A DNA stretch of 64,000 nt from Sphingobacteriales bacterium (GCA_003963365.1 RXJG01000004.1:1184554-1248553); one strand, 5' to 3'. Numbered from the stretch's first letter, positions 1-9,171 are shown. Numbers and translations: made by a program. The notes: generated by a model not told the origin, from the letters alone.

Positions 1-1805
1 ATGAGCAGGGATATAATCAGCCCTATTATTTTGCTCCGGCTGCTGAGCCTTTTCACGAAGTAATTACTAACTGGCAAAGAGAGTTTCAAAATTTAATAGG
101 CAAAAACAATGCAAAATACTTTGATGCCAATGGCTGGTTGTATTTTACCAAAGAACGTTTTGATCTCTTTTATCCCAGCTATGGCGATACTTATCCCATT
201 TACAATGGCGCCATCGGTATGACCTTTGAGCAGGGTGGTATCCGTGCCGGGCTGGGGATTATTAACCAGGCAGGCGATACCTTAACACTGGTTGACCGTG
301 CCACTCATCACTTCACCAATAGTTTAAGCACTATAGAAGTAAGCTCCGCCAATGCAGCGAGACTGGTAAAAGAGTTTAAAAAGTTTTATACAGATGCCCG
401 TACAAACGGGGTGGGAGAATATAAAACCTATGTAATAAAAGCAACCGATAAATCAACAATCGGCGCCCTTTTGAGTTTGTTAAATAAAAACGATATACAG
501 TTTTCGTACGCAAGCAAGGCAACAGCCAGCGGATATAATTATCTGTCAGGCAAAGAAGAAAGTTTCAATGTTACTAATGATGATATTGTAATTTCAGCAT
601 ACCAGCCACGTTCTACTTTGCTGAGAGTGTTATTTGAACCAAAATCAAAAATATCTGATTCGGCTACTTACGATATAACGGCATGGTCTTTACCTTACGC
701 TTATGGTTTGCAAACTTATGGTTGCAAACAAAAATTAGCCACCACGCAGGCTGATGTAAGATTAGACAGCCGCCAGTTAGAGAATAATGCGTATGCCTAT
801 GCCGTAAGATGGAACGGAGTTAGCAGCGCCAAACTATTAGGTGCCTTAATACAGGCAGGAGTTAAAGTACGGTTTGCAGAAAATGCTTTTGCGGTGGATG
901 GAAGAGCCTATGACAGGGGAACACTCATCATCACCCATACCTCCAACAAATCATTTGAAGGCAGGTTAGGCTTACTGGTAAATAACCTGGCAGCCAAATA
1001 CGGTGTACAGGCCGAACCCGTAAGCACCGGTTTTGTAGATAAGGGGAATGATTTTGGAAGTCCTGCTGTGCATATCATTACCAAACCCAATGTGGTGCTG
1101 CTTACCGGTAACGGAGTTTCGTCACTGGCAGCAGGAGAGATATGGCATTTTTTTGAACAGCAGTTAGATTATCCCATCTCATTAGTAAATGCAGAAGAGT
1201 TTGGCAGAATTAATTTAGCTGATGTTAATGTAATCATCATGCCCGATGGCAATTATAAATTCATTAGCGATAAAGGCCAGTCCGATAAATTAAAAGAATG
1301 GGTAAGTAAAGGTGGTAAATTAATTGCACTGGAAAATGCAGCCGTACAATTAGCCAATGCAGACTGGGGAATGAAACTAAAGAAAGATGATGATAAAAAA
1401 GACGATAAGAAAGATGACTATGCCAGCATAAAACTGTTCGAAGAAAGAGAAAGGGATTTTTTAAAAGGCAATATACCCGGCTCTATTTATAAAGTAGAGC
1501 TGGACAATACACATCCGCTGGCATTTGGTTATCCTAAATATTATTACACCTTAAAAATGGATGATAATATGGGTGAGTTTATGAAAGATGGCGGATGGAA
1601 TGTTGGGGTGATAAAGAAAGATGCACAGATAGCAGGCTTTGTAGGGTATAAACTAAAAGAAAAACTGAAAGATGGTTTATTGTTCGGCGTGCAGGATATG
1701 GGCAGCGGTCATGTGGTTTATTTGTTAGATGATATCATCTTCCGCAGTTTTTGGGAGAATGGGAAGTTGATGTTGTGTAATGCGGTGTTCCTGGTAGGGC
1801 AGTAA
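1..1805 (+). CDS. M14-family zinc carboxypeptidase-like protein, C-terminal part (5' end outside window)
   Basis: The reading frame is open from base 3 to a TAA at 1803, so about 600 codons of a longer gene are visible. The motif GAIGMTFEQGG (bases about 207-239) resembles the segment of Bacteroidota M14 peptidases that carries the catalytic Glu (here at 228-230). The zinc-binding HxxE motif would lie upstream of the window. The rest looks like the large C-terminal extension of exported M14 proteins, with a Rossmann-like segment near 1090-1350 (VVLLTGNGVSS, VIIMPDGNY) that fits a glutamine-amidotransferase-like fold. A Lys/Asp-rich stretch at about 1378-1420 (KKDDDKKDDKKDD) is probably a surface loop. 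An internal TTG at 138 is not a credible start because homologous-looking sequence continues upstream. A strong terminator follows. Family is likely; substrate unknown. Confidence 0.8.
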   Translation, partial: EQGYNQPYYFAPAAEPFHEVITNWQREFQNLIGKNNAKYFDANGWLYFTKERFDLFYPSYGDTYPIYNGAIGMTFEQGGIRAGLGIINQAGDTLTLVDRATHHFTNSLSTIEVSSANAARLVKEFKKFYTDARTNGVGEYKTYVIKATDKSTIGALLSLLNKNDIQFSYASKATASGYNYLSGKEESFNVTNDDIVISAYQPRSTLLRVLFEPKSKISDSATYDITAWSLPYAYGLQTYGCKQKLATTQADVRLDSRQLENNAYAYAVRWNGVSSAKLLGALIQAGVKVRFAENAFAVDGRAYDRGTLIITHTSNKSFEGRLGLLVNNLAAKYGVQAEPVSTGFVDKGNDFGSPAVHIITKPNVVLLTGNGVSSLAAGEIWHFFEQQLDYPISLVNAEEFGRINLADVNVIIMPDGNYKFISDKGQSDKLKEWVSKGGKLIALENAAVQLANADWGMKLKKDDDKKDDKKDDYASIKLFEERERDFLKGNIPGSIYKVELDNTHPLAFGYPKYYYTLKMDDNMGEFMKDGGWNVGVIKKDAQIAGFVGYKLKEKLKDGLLFGVQDMGSGHVVYLLDDIIFRSFWENGKLMLCNAVFLVGQ

Positions 1806-1829
1806 AAACTCAAAGAAATACTTTTTCGC

Positions 1830-1866
1830 AAGCGGAACAGCCTGTTCCGCTTTTTTATTTTATTAT
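1830..1866 (+). terminator. Rho-independent terminator after the M14 peptidase gene
   Basis: A perfect 10-bp stem (AAGCGGAACA at 1830-1839 with TGTTCCGCTT at 1843-1852) closes a GCC loop and runs into a T-rich tract (TTTTTTATTTTATT). It lies 25 bases after the stop codon at 1805. Confidence 0.9.
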
Positions 1867-1898
1867 CTTTTGTTAACGTCCGCCTGAAAACCCATCTT

Positions 1899-1906
1899 TA
1901 GTTTTG
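1899..1906 (+). promoter_or_regulatory. Bacteroidota -7 promoter element (TAGTTTTG) of the DUF4260 gene
   Basis: TAGTTTTG matches TAnnTTTG and lies 16 bases before the ATG at 1923, directly after the terminator at 1830-1866. No well-spaced -33 TTG is visible (the nearest, ending at 1872, is 26 bases away), so only the -7 half is supported. Confidence 0.5.
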
Positions 1907-1922
1907 TTTAAAATTATTCAGC

Positions 1923-2288
1923 ATGAAAACAACATTAAAGATCGAAGAAGCAGCCATGACCATTGTAGCCATTTATTTTATCAGCCAGCATAATTTGGGT
2001 TTACCGCTATGGCTTTGGTTCTTTTTATTTTTTACACCTGATATTGGTATGTTAGGCTATTTGATAAATACAAAAATTGGTGCGGTAATGTATAACCTTT
2101 TTCATCATAAAGGGATTGCACTGGGTATTGCCTCCTTAGGATTTTATATGCAAAATGAAATTGTGATAGCCATTGGTTGCTTATTATTTGCCCATGCATC
2201 TTTTGACCGTATATGGGGTTATGGATTAAAATATCCCGATAGTTTTAAAAATACCCACCTTGGCAGTTTGGAAAAAACAAAAGCCTGA
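1923..2288 (+). CDS. DUF4260 family small membrane protein
   Basis: A 121-aa protein that matches the DUF4260 pattern: FTPDIGMLGYLIN, then YNLFHHKG, then a conserved end with SFDRIWGYGLKYPDSF and THLG. About four hydrophobic segments (residues roughly 10-28, 33-50, 66-82, 84-100) indicate an integral inner-membrane protein. The two central His residues and the DR pair are family hallmarks, but no function is established. It has its own promoter-like element, is isolated from the M14 gene by a terminator, and converges with the Crp/Fnr gene with a single base between the stop codons. Confidence 0.85.
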   Translation: MKTTLKIEEAAMTIVAIYFISQHNLGLPLWLWFFLFFTPDIGMLGYLINTKIGAVMYNLFHHKGIALGIASLGFYMQNEIVIAIGCLLFAHASFDRIWGYGLKYPDSFKNTHLGSLEKTKA

Positions 2289-2289
2289 G

Positions 2290-2889
2290 CTATTTCTTTA
2301 TTACCCGGTTACGGATGCGGCTCATACTCACCGGCGTAATGCCCAGGTAATTGGCAATATAATGCTGGGGTATTCTCTCCAGTATTTTTGTTTTATTACT
2401 GTTAAGCAACTCAATATATCTTTCTTCAGGGCTTTGGAGTAACAAGCTAACCATTCTTTCTTCCAGTCCAACGGTGAGGTATTCTGCAATCAGCCGGCCA
2501 AATTTTTGCCAGGTCATACTTTTTTCAAAAAGTTCCTGCAGCACAGTATAGGGAAAAGTAATGCAGACAGCATCACTTAATGCCTCAATGCTCAGCACAG
2601 ATGGTTTGCCCGTAATACAACTGATATACCCGCTGATAAAATGATTTTCAAAAAAGAAGTAGGTGGTTTTTTCTTCCCCGTCTTTGGTGTAGTACTGGCG
2701 AAACATGCCTTCCAGCACCAACCCAATATTGGTTGCTTTTTTACCCTCCTGTACAAACAACTTGTTTTTGTGTATTGTTTTTATACTGAGGTGCGGCTCC
2801 AGTAATTCCCAGTCTTCATCAGTGAGAGGGGTAAATAACTGAATTTGCTTGCGCAGCAGATCAGCAGCTTTTAAGAGATCCATGGTCAT
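2290..2889 (-). CDS. Crp/Fnr family transcriptional regulator
   Basis: A 199-aa protein with an N-terminal cyclic-nucleotide-binding fold (residues about 25-130, including KNKLFVQEGKKATNIGLVLEGMFRQYY) and a C-terminal winged helix whose recognition part is HYIANYLGITPVSMSRIRNR (about 172-191). The cNMP site lacks the RxAxE signature of true cAMP receptors. This is usual for the abundant short Bacteroidota members, which may sense another ligand or none. The ATG at 2889 gives normal length. It is transcribed away from the VOC gene, and the 127-bp gap between them could hold both promoters. The target is unknown; the DUF4260 or VOC gene are natural candidates. Confidence 0.88.
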   Translation of the reverse strand: MTMDLLKAADLLRKQIQLFTPLTDEDWELLEPHLSIKTIHKNKLFVQEGKKATNIGLVLEGMFRQYYTKDGEEKTTYFFFENHFISGYISCITGKPSVLSIEALSDAVCITFPYTVLQELFEKSMTWQKFGRLIAEYLTVGLEERMVSLLLQSPEERYIELLNSNKTKILERIPQHYIANYLGITPVSMSRIRNRVIKK

Positions 2890-2975
2890 AGACTAAAATT
2901 AGCAAAAATAAAAGGGAGTGAGGGTATGCCGGCGGCTGGTGTTCCTTTCCTTTTTTTACCTACCATACTATCTCT

Positions 2976-2983
2976 TAAGTTTG
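2976..2983 (+). promoter_or_regulatory. -7 promoter element (TAAGTTTG) of the VOC gene
   Basis: TAAGTTTG matches TAnnTTTG and lies 33 bases before the ATG at 3017. No -33 TTG at the expected distance was found, so support is partial. Confidence 0.4.
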
Positions 2984-3016
2984 TGTCATTGCTAAGTGTA
3001 AAACAACTAAAAGATC

Positions 3017-3400
3017 ATGCAAACAAAGCTTCAATCAATTATCCTCTTTTGTGCGGATGTAGAAAAACTTACCAACTTCTACATCAGCAATTTTGGATTA
3101 ACCATGGAAGGTGAGGCTGATAAAAACTGGACTGTGCTTAATACCGGTACAATACAATTAGCTTTTCATAAAATTAGAGAGCAATATTTGACAGTACCAC
3201 CTGATCAATTCAGAATAGAAGACTCCAATGTTAAATTAGTATTTGAAACAGATAGCAATCTTGAACAGCTAAGAGAAAATCTACTCAGCAGGAATATTAC
3301 CATAGGAGAGGTAAAGCAGTTTCCCGGTTACCCGTATGCTGTATGTGATGGTAATGATCCCGAAGGGAACGTGTTTCAAATAAAGCAAAAACTGCAATAA
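3017..3400 (+). CDS. VOC (glyoxalase/bleomycin-resistance-like) family protein
   Basis: A 127-aa protein with the paired beta-alpha-beta-beta-beta modules of the vicinal-oxygen-chelate fold. It opens with the typical ILFCADVEKLTNFYISNFGL and ends with CDGNDPEGNVFQIKQK, where the DPEGN motif carries the Glu that is usually the last metal ligand. Single-module VOC proteins act as dimers in lyases, dioxygenases or drug-binding proteins, and sequence alone does not choose between these. The ATG at 3017 gives the usual start just before the first beta strand. Confidence 0.8.
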   Translation: MQTKLQSIILFCADVEKLTNFYISNFGLTMEGEADKNWTVLNTGTIQLAFHKIREQYLTVPPDQFRIEDSNVKLVFETDSNLEQLRENLLSRNITIGEVKQFPGYPYAVCDGNDPEGNVFQIKQKLQ

Positions 3401-3463
3401 CTTATTCTTGCCAGTTTCAGGGGGCTGGCAAATAAGAAAAGAATCATATAATCTAAAATTGAT

Positions 3464-3715
3464 TTATTCCCTCAGTAACTCATCCAGCGGAATACCCTCC
3501 AGGTAAGGCGTTAATTTATTTACATCATGAAATAACCTGTACTCAACAACGGCTTTGCTTTGTTTGTCGCAATACGTTTCTACATAAAAACCGGGCAATT
3601 GAAAAAGAAATACCATCGTATTCATCAATTCTCTTTTGGCGATGGCTACTCCTTCTTTTAAAACAGTCGCTCTTTTTTCTTCCTGTGTTAACTCAATAAA
3701 TGCGGATAGTTTCAT
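3464..3715 (-). CDS. Small conserved-type protein of unknown function (83 aa)
   Basis: An 83-aa soluble protein that starts MKLSAFIELTQEEK. It has a helical first third, then a segment FYVETYCDKQSKAVVEYRLF that looks like a beta hairpin, and an acidic end. It has one cysteine and no signal peptide. I do not recognise a family. Its length, ATG start and codon use look genuine, and the opposite strand carries no better reading frame. It could be an accessory or antitoxin-like protein, but nothing shows this. Confidence 0.55.
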   Translation of the reverse strand: MKLSAFIELTQEEKRATVLKEGVAIAKRELMNTMVFLFQLPGFYVETYCDKQSKAVVEYRLFHDVNKLTPYLEGIPLDELLRE

Positions 3716-4270
3716 AAATGCTGGTTTTAATACGGTTAATTAAAAGAGGCAATTACTCAACTGAGGCATACAGAAACGGGTTCCTGCTGCTATCGAATTA
3801 ATTCAATGAACTTACGAGGCGAAAACAATAAAAACGAGGCTGAACGATTGTGGCCGTTAACCGGCCTGATGAGACTATAAAATTATAAACGATTTTGGAA
3901 TTGTCAAATATATTTTTGAGAACCCGGTTACAGGCTATATTTCATAGTTACCTGTTGCAGTTACCCGAACAGTTGGGTAAGAAAGTAAGTGATAAAGATG
4001 CTGGTATTGATAAGAACTAATTAAATCAATCAAGATACAAGCGGGGCCAAATACCCGGCTTTTTTGAAGTTTTTTACTCCTCATTTAATATTTTTACTTA
4101 AGGGTACCTTTATTATATTTTAAATGACTGGGTTGAATGACCGTATATTGCCTTCATAAATCACTTGAAAGCACAGTTTTTTTACGATTATTGGTATGTT
4201 TTTTTACTAAGTATTTTTTTTATCTGGCTGATTCTCAACAACGCTATATATGCGGGTTAACTGATGTTAA
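3716..4270. other. Gene-free stretch upstream of the repeat protein
   Basis: No convincing gene, RNA or terminator was found. An open stretch without a start codon ends at a TAA near 4020 (reading YLLQLPEQLGKKVSDKD before it) and is bounded upstream by a stop near 3890; it may be chance or a gene relic. The AT content is very high from 4070 to 4260. The promoter and palindrome that follow are listed separately. Confidence 0.5.
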
Positions 4271-4309
4271 ATGTATCATTGATACATAGTTTTAACCATA
4301 TTAGCTTCG
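4271..4309 (+). promoter_or_regulatory. Promoter overlapped by a perfect 17-nt palindrome, upstream of the T9SS repeat protein
   Basis: ATGTATCA-T-TGATACAT (4271-4287) is a perfect inverted repeat around a single central base. Its centre holds a TTG (4279-4281) that sits exactly 20 bases before TAGCTTCG (4302-4309), a one-mismatch match to TAnnTTTG. The start codon is at 4338. A palindrome lying on the -33 box is the classic place for a repressor operator, although a dimeric activator is equally possible. Confidence 0.6.
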
Positions 4310-4337
4310 TTATGCTAACTGCGAAATCCAATCGCCT

Positions 4338-7300
4338 ATGAGAATGAAATTATACATTTCATTATTGTTGTTTAATATCCTGCTATTTGAAAACAGCGTG
4401 TTAGCACAGGTATGTGCAGGCGTGGATGTGACTTATATTACATATGAATCCAGGTGTTCTGCTACCGGAGCTATAAAAATTACCACAAGCGGCGGTTCAG
4501 GAAATTTCAGCTATAAAGTTACAGGCCCTGTTACCACACCCTTTACATCATCCGATTCAATAACGGGTTTACCTGCGGGTAACTATTCAATTTCTGTAAA
4601 AGATAATATTACAGCCTGTACTTCCATTATCACCAATGCTGTGGTAAAAGGTGATTATGCAGACCCAAGATTTTTATTAAGCGGAACGGATGTAACCTGT
4701 ATTCATGGATCGAATGGTACCATCAATGCGATTGACCTGCAATTTGGCCGTGGGCCTTACCTGTATACAATTATTACTCCTTCTGCCAGCCATGTGGGAG
4801 ATACCAGTTCAACAGGTACATTTAATAATCTTTCAGCCGGCGATTATTTAATTCAATTAAGTGATTCCTGCGGAGGTTTGCAGACAAGGTCCATTACGTT
4901 GCTGGATTATAACTGGTGGATTAGTTCTTATACTGCCGATAAACCCGGCTGTAGTTTATTAAATGTAAACATTAATCTCTCAGATAATAAAGGTAATACC
5001 AATGCCTCCGGTATAACTTTCAATGGTTTCTTATATGGCGTAACCACCAGAGCAGGAGATACAACATGGTACAATACAAAATCTTTTACTGATTCTACCG
5101 GTAATGCTAAACAGGCAGATATTGTGGTGAAAGATAAGTGTGGTAATGTGCAAAAAGTAAGTTGGCGTAATACCAATAAACCAACTGTGGATAATGTGGT
5201 GTTGCAGGTTATTACGGGCTGTAACAAGGTAACGGCATCCATTACAGGACAAACAAATTTATCCAATCCATCTTATTGTTTATACGATAAAACAGGTTCA
5301 TTAGTCGTTTGTAATACAACCGGGTCTTTTACAGGTCTTACCTATGGTTCTTATTGCATCAAAATTCAAAGCAGCTGTTATGATACACTGATAGAACGTT
5401 GTTTTACTGTCAGCCCGGTAATTCCTGGTGGTGGTATAGTTACTTACAGCAATATTGTTTGTAATAGTTTTACTGCCTCTGTAACCGGTGGACAAAATTT
5501 AACGAATGCACAGTATTGTTTGTTTGACTCGCAATCAAACCTGCTGGGTTGTAATAATACTGGTATATTTAATAACCTTGCTTTCGGCAGCTATTGTATT
5601 AATATAACAGATGGATGTTATGATACTACTATTGTCAGGTGTTTTAGTTTTAAACATCCTGCACCGGTAATGGGTACTATTACTACTACGAACTTAGGCT
5701 GTGCAGGTTTTTCACTGAAAATTATGGGTTCTGCTAATACGCAATACCCTCAATATTGTTTATACAACGGTACAGGAACTTTAATTAGCTGTAATAATAC
5801 CGGCCTTTTTGATGCATTACCTTATGGTGATTATTGCATTCATTTAAAAGATAGTTGTGCAGACACAACCATTATTCAATGTATTACTGTAGCCAGGCCA
5901 GTTCCTGTTGTGGGCAATATAAATACAATAGCTGTGGGATGTAATAATTTTTCTGCCAGGGTTCAGGGAATCCAGAACTTTTTTAATCCCCGGTTTTGTT
6001 TGTATGATTCATTGGGAACATTAATTACCTGTAATAACACCGGGGTATTTGATTCACTCACTGCCGGTTCTTATTGTATTCGTGTTAAAGACAGTTGTAC
6101 CGATACGACCATTATTAAATGTTTTTCACTAATTCAACCCAAACCAACTATTGGTGATATTCAAACGTTGTCGATAGGCTGTGCCGGTTTTAATGCCACC
6201 GTACAGGATATTCAAAATTTCTTTAATCCTCAATTTTGTTTATTCGATTCATCAGGAGTATTAATTATTTGTAATAAAACCGGCGTGTTTGATTCTGTGG
6301 CATACGGAAATTATTGTTTACATGTAACGGATAGTTGTACCGGGTCAGTAGTAGTAAAATGTTTTACTGTAACCCGTCCTCAACCATCAGTTGGTTCTGT
6401 TCAAACTGTAGCAAAAGGCTGTGCTGGTTTTTCCGCCACTCTAACGGGGGTACAGAATATTTTCAAACCGCAATTCTGCCTGTACGATACTACAGGAGCA
6501 TTAATTAGTTGCAATAATAGAGGTGTATTTGATTCTTTAACCTATGGTTCATATTGTATACAGGTAAAAGACAGTTGCAGTGATACCACGATTATTAAAT
6601 GCTTTAGCTTTAACCGCCCCGCCCCATCAGTAGGAACCGTAAGTACAATAGCACATGGCTGTTCAGGATTTTCAGCAACAGTGCAGGATATTAAAAACCT
6701 GTATAACCCGCAGTTTTGTTTATACAACGATTCCGGTATATTACTCAGGTGCAACAATACGGGTGTTTTTGATTCGCTTGCTTATGGATCATATTGTATC
6801 CACATCAGTGATAGTTGTTTTTCTTCAACGCTAACCCGTTGTTTTTCGATGACACAAACAGCACCTTCTATAAATGGGTCCGTTAAAATCAGTAATAAAA
6901 CATGCTCAACTTTTACTGCATCATTACAGGGCCAGGGGCAAAATCTTAATACTCCGCTTTATTGTTTATATGCAGATACAGTTATGCTCCGTTGTAACAG
7001 TACAGGTGTGTTTGATTCGTTAGCTTTTGGTTCGTATTGTATTTACGTAAAGGATGGTTGTTACGATACTACTATCATTAAATGTTTTACTGCCAGTCCA
7101 TCGGTGGTAAATATTTCTGTAAATGCCGAAGCTTCCTGTACAACCGGTAAAACAAATTTATTAGTCAGTTTTACATCCGGCGCTATTTCCTCTCCTTACA
7201 AAGTTTATGTGTATGACCCTGCAGGAAACCTGGTGGCATCCAGCAGCAGCAGCAGAACTTCTATTACAATCTATGACCTGCCAGCTTTAGATAGCGGTAA

Positions 7301-8723
7301 TAAATATATGGTAATAGGCGAGAATTTCTGTGGAGGAAGAGATACCGTTTTGGTCAAACCAACTGTAAGTTATTTTACCAGAGCGGTTTCTATTAAGGGA
7401 AGATGCCCGGGTTCAACTTTCCCGGATGGTTCATCTGACATCATCATTACAGTAACCAGTAATTTAAACAGACCCGTTCCGAAAATTATAAACAAAGATG
7501 GTATAAGCACCAGTATTTTATACACCACTCATACCAGAGGAACTGTCTCTGATACATTTAATTTCCTGCAACTGGCCCCGGCTACTTATATATTTGCTAC
7601 CAGTAACAATGATTGCGGACTGATAGGATATGATACGGTAGTTGTTAGTCGGTATGCTTATCCCACATTACAAAAATCAGCCGCTTACCAGTGTGATAAT
7701 AATGCGTTTAGTGTAGGCACCTCCGTTACAGGAGGGGTATCACCCATGATGTATGAAATTATACAAAGTACACCGGCCACACCTTCTATCGTATCTGCCA
7801 AACAAAACAGTCCTGTCTTTACCATCAATAATGGAACAATTTATTCGCTGGTGCGTTTAAGGGTAACTGATGCCTGTGGTAATGCATCGTTAAATGATGC
7901 CAGTGTTTTGCCCTTAGCGGTAATGACGGTGGATGTATCATTAGATTGTATGTATAGTACAAGTATACTGTCGGTGGATTCATCAATAGCAAATGCTACT
8001 TACAGTTGGTATAGAAAAACAAGTGCAACAGATAGTGTGCTTATTGGTACCGCACCTTCTTATGTTTTAGATAGTGTAATGCCATCTGATACCGGGCAAT
8101 ATGTTTGCCGGGTATCTGTAAACCAGGGTTGTTTAACCAGACTTGCCTATTACAATCTCACAGGGGCATGCCTTGTTGTTTTACCGGGTATGCCGGAAAT
8201 TAAATTATCCGGGGCAATTCAGGATAAATATACCGGCCTCAGCTGGAAAGTAAAAAACGGGCAGGAGGTGGTAAAATTTATAGTTGAGAGAAGCGAAACT
8301 ATAAATGGAAACTTCCAGTTGATTGGAGAAATAAAAGCAGGTGCTGTTTTGCAGCAGCAATATCAATTTAATACTTCATTATTTAATAGCGACAGTTATT
8401 ACCGTGTAAAAGCCATTATGAATAATGGAAGGATATTTTACAGTAATGTAATAAAGCTTCGTGGGACTGATATACCCGTTCAGGTGTATCCTAACCCTGT
8501 TACCAGTGAATTTGTGATACGGATTAATGATAACAAAACACAGTTATACAGTGTGGATATTTACGATATGTTTGGAAAGTTGATCAGCCATTCGATGCAT
8601 TCTGTAACCGGTGGAATAATTAGATTCAGGAGATTGCCGGCAATGGAGCCAGGCGCATATATGCTCAATTTAACAAATCAGGAAACACATCAAAGAATCA
8701 ATACCGTACTTATATTTAAATAA
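4338..8723 (+). CDS. Secreted cysteine-rich repeat protein with type IX secretion sorting domain
   Basis: A 1461-aa exported protein. A signal peptide (residues about 1-24, ending VLAQ) is followed by SprB-like repeat segments (GGSGNFSYKVTGP..LPAGNYSISVKD, and a second copy to about residue 200). Eight tandem repeats of 80 aa follow (about 290-925), each with six cysteines. Next come three or four less regular beta-sandwich stretches, an Ig-like segment (YSWYRKT..SDTGQYVCRV, about 1215-1270) and a C-terminal sorting domain (last 80 aa: VYPNPVTSEFVIRI, VDIYDMFGKLI, GAYMLNL). The domain order predicts outer-membrane passage by the type IX system and surface attachment or release, with adhesion or gliding as likely roles. 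Forty-eight regularly spaced cysteines suggest a disulfide-braced rod. It is monocistronic, with its own promoter. Confidence 0.9.
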   Translation: MRMKLYISLLLFNILLFENSVLAQVCAGVDVTYITYESRCSATGAIKITTSGGSGNFSYKVTGPVTTPFTSSDSITGLPAGNYSISVKDNITACTSIITNAVVKGDYADPRFLLSGTDVTCIHGSNGTINAIDLQFGRGPYLYTIITPSASHVGDTSSTGTFNNLSAGDYLIQLSDSCGGLQTRSITLLDYNWWISSYTADKPGCSLLNVNINLSDNKGNTNASGITFNGFLYGVTTRAGDTTWYNTKSFTDSTGNAKQADIVVKDKCGNVQKVSWRNTNKPTVDNVVLQVITGCNKVTASITGQTNLSNPSYCLYDKTGSLVVCNTTGSFTGLTYGSYCIKIQSSCYDTLIERCFTVSPVIPGGGIVTYSNIVCNSFTASVTGGQNLTNAQYCLFDSQSNLLGCNNTGIFNNLAFGSYCINITDGCYDTTIVRCFSFKHPAPVMGTITTTNLGCAGFSLKIMGSANTQYPQYCLYNGTGTLISCNNTGLFDALPYGDYCIHLKDSCADTTIIQCITVARPVPVVGNINTIAVGCNNFSARVQGIQNFFNPRFCLYDSLGTLITCNNTGVFDSLTAGSYCIRVKDSCTDTTIIKCFSLIQPKPTIGDIQTLSIGCAGFNATVQDIQNFFNPQFCLFDSSGVLIICNKTGVFDSVAYGNYCLHVTDSCTGSVVVKCFTVTRPQPSVGSVQTVAKGCAGFSATLTGVQNIFKPQFCLYDTTGALISCNNRGVFDSLTYGSYCIQVKDSCSDTTIIKCFSFNRPAPSVGTVSTIAHGCSGFSATVQDIKNLYNPQFCLYNDSGILLRCNNTGVFDSLAYGSYCIHISDSCFSSTLTRCFSMTQTAPSINGSVKISNKTCSTFTASLQGQGQNLNTPLYCLYADTVMLRCNSTGVFDSLAFGSYCIYVKDGCYDTTIIKCFTASPSVVNISVNAEASCTTGKTNLLVSFTSGAISSPYKVYVYDPAGNLVASSSSSRTSITIYDLPALDSGNKYMVIGENFCGGRDTVLVKPTVSYFTRAVSIKGRCPGSTFPDGSSDIIITVTSNLNRPVPKIINKDGISTSILYTTHTRGTVSDTFNFLQLAPATYIFATSNNDCGLIGYDTVVVSRYAYPTLQKSAAYQCDNNAFSVGTSVTGGVSPMMYEIIQSTPATPSIVSAKQNSPVFTINNGTIYSLVRLRVTDACGNASLNDASVLPLAVMTVDVSLDCMYSTSILSVDSSIANATYSWYRKTSATDSVLIGTAPSYVLDSVMPSDTGQYVCRVSVNQGCLTRLAYYNLTGACLVVLPGMPEIKLSGAIQDKYTGLSWKVKNGQEVVKFIVERSETINGNFQLIGEIKAGAVLQQQYQFNTSLFNSDSYYRVKAIMNNGRIFYSNVIKLRGTDIPVQVYPNPVTSEFVIRINDNKTQLYSVDIYDMFGKLISHSMHSVTGGIIRFRRLPAMEPGAYMLNLTNQETHQRINTVLIFK
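5220..7140 (+). repeat. Eight in-frame 240-bp repeats inside the T9SS repeat protein
   Basis: The first cysteine codon of each unit falls at 5220, 5460, 5700, 5940, 6180, 6420, 6660 and 6903, so the spacing is exactly 240 bp six times and then 243. Each unit follows the pattern GC.GFSA..Q...NPQFCLYD, LI.CNNTGVFDSL.YGSYCI, VKDSC.DTTIIKCF. Units 4-7 are most alike. Each contains six cysteines (C, FCL, CNN, YCI, SC, KCF). Synonymous differences show that the units are not very recent copies. Confidence 0.95.
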
Positions 8724-8821
8724 ATACACGGTATTGACATTATTTTATATGCTAAGTGTACCTGTTAATGAAAGTAAATAAGGTGTCTGGCAACGCTTAG
8801 TTATCAGACAACTTCATGCAG

Positions 8822-9171
8822 TTAACCTCTGTTTGGTTCAAACTCTTTGTAATAACTTTTATAACCCCGCAGGCTTGCCAGTGGCGTACTAAATAGCCCG
8901 TAATTTTTTGTACCATTATTGGTGGTCCTTCTGCCAGATAAGCATCAAAACCTTCGCTTTGAAACAATGCCATTTACAATATGGCTTTTGGCGATTTAAA
9001 CAGCTACGGATCTTTATTAACCCCTCCATACAACTGGCAATGTATCAGCAAATTTTTCAGGACACAACAACCGGTATAAAAATGATTTTCACGGGTAATT
9101 TCAGGAAATTTCATGTTAGTCAGGAATGTTACCACAATAGTGCTGCTCAAATACTGATCAGTCGCAATTGA
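8822..9171 (-). pseudogene. Decayed gene of unknown family
   Basis: Read on the minus strand from 9171, one frame gives protein-like text (including NMKFPEITRENHFYTG, LIHCQLYGGVNKDP, then LFKSPKAIL and FQSEGFDAYLAEG) interrupted by TAG (9006-9004) and TAA (8976-8974). A frame change near 8920 then continues as NNGTKNYGLFSTPLASLRGY..EFEPNRG, ending at a TAA (8824-8822). The two frames join smoothly with normal residue composition, which suggests one ancestral gene with two nonsense mutations, a frameshift and a lost 5' end. I cannot name the family. It could still be a coincidence of open frames. Confidence 0.45.

Noticed and set aside
3880-4022. Open stretch before the repeat protein ending DKDAGIDKN
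   Set aside because: It has no start codon and is bounded by stops; there is no recognisable family, so it cannot be called a gene or a pseudogene.
5220-7140. Possible CRISPR-like periodic array
   Set aside because: The 240-bp period is coding, in frame and diverged between units. There are no short identical repeats with unique spacers and no cas genes.
8908-9171. Forward-strand frame of 87 codons in the gap before the UbiD gene
   Set aside because: The composition is odd (rich in aromatic and His residues), and the opposite strand gives better protein-like sequence, so it is probably antisense to a decayed gene.
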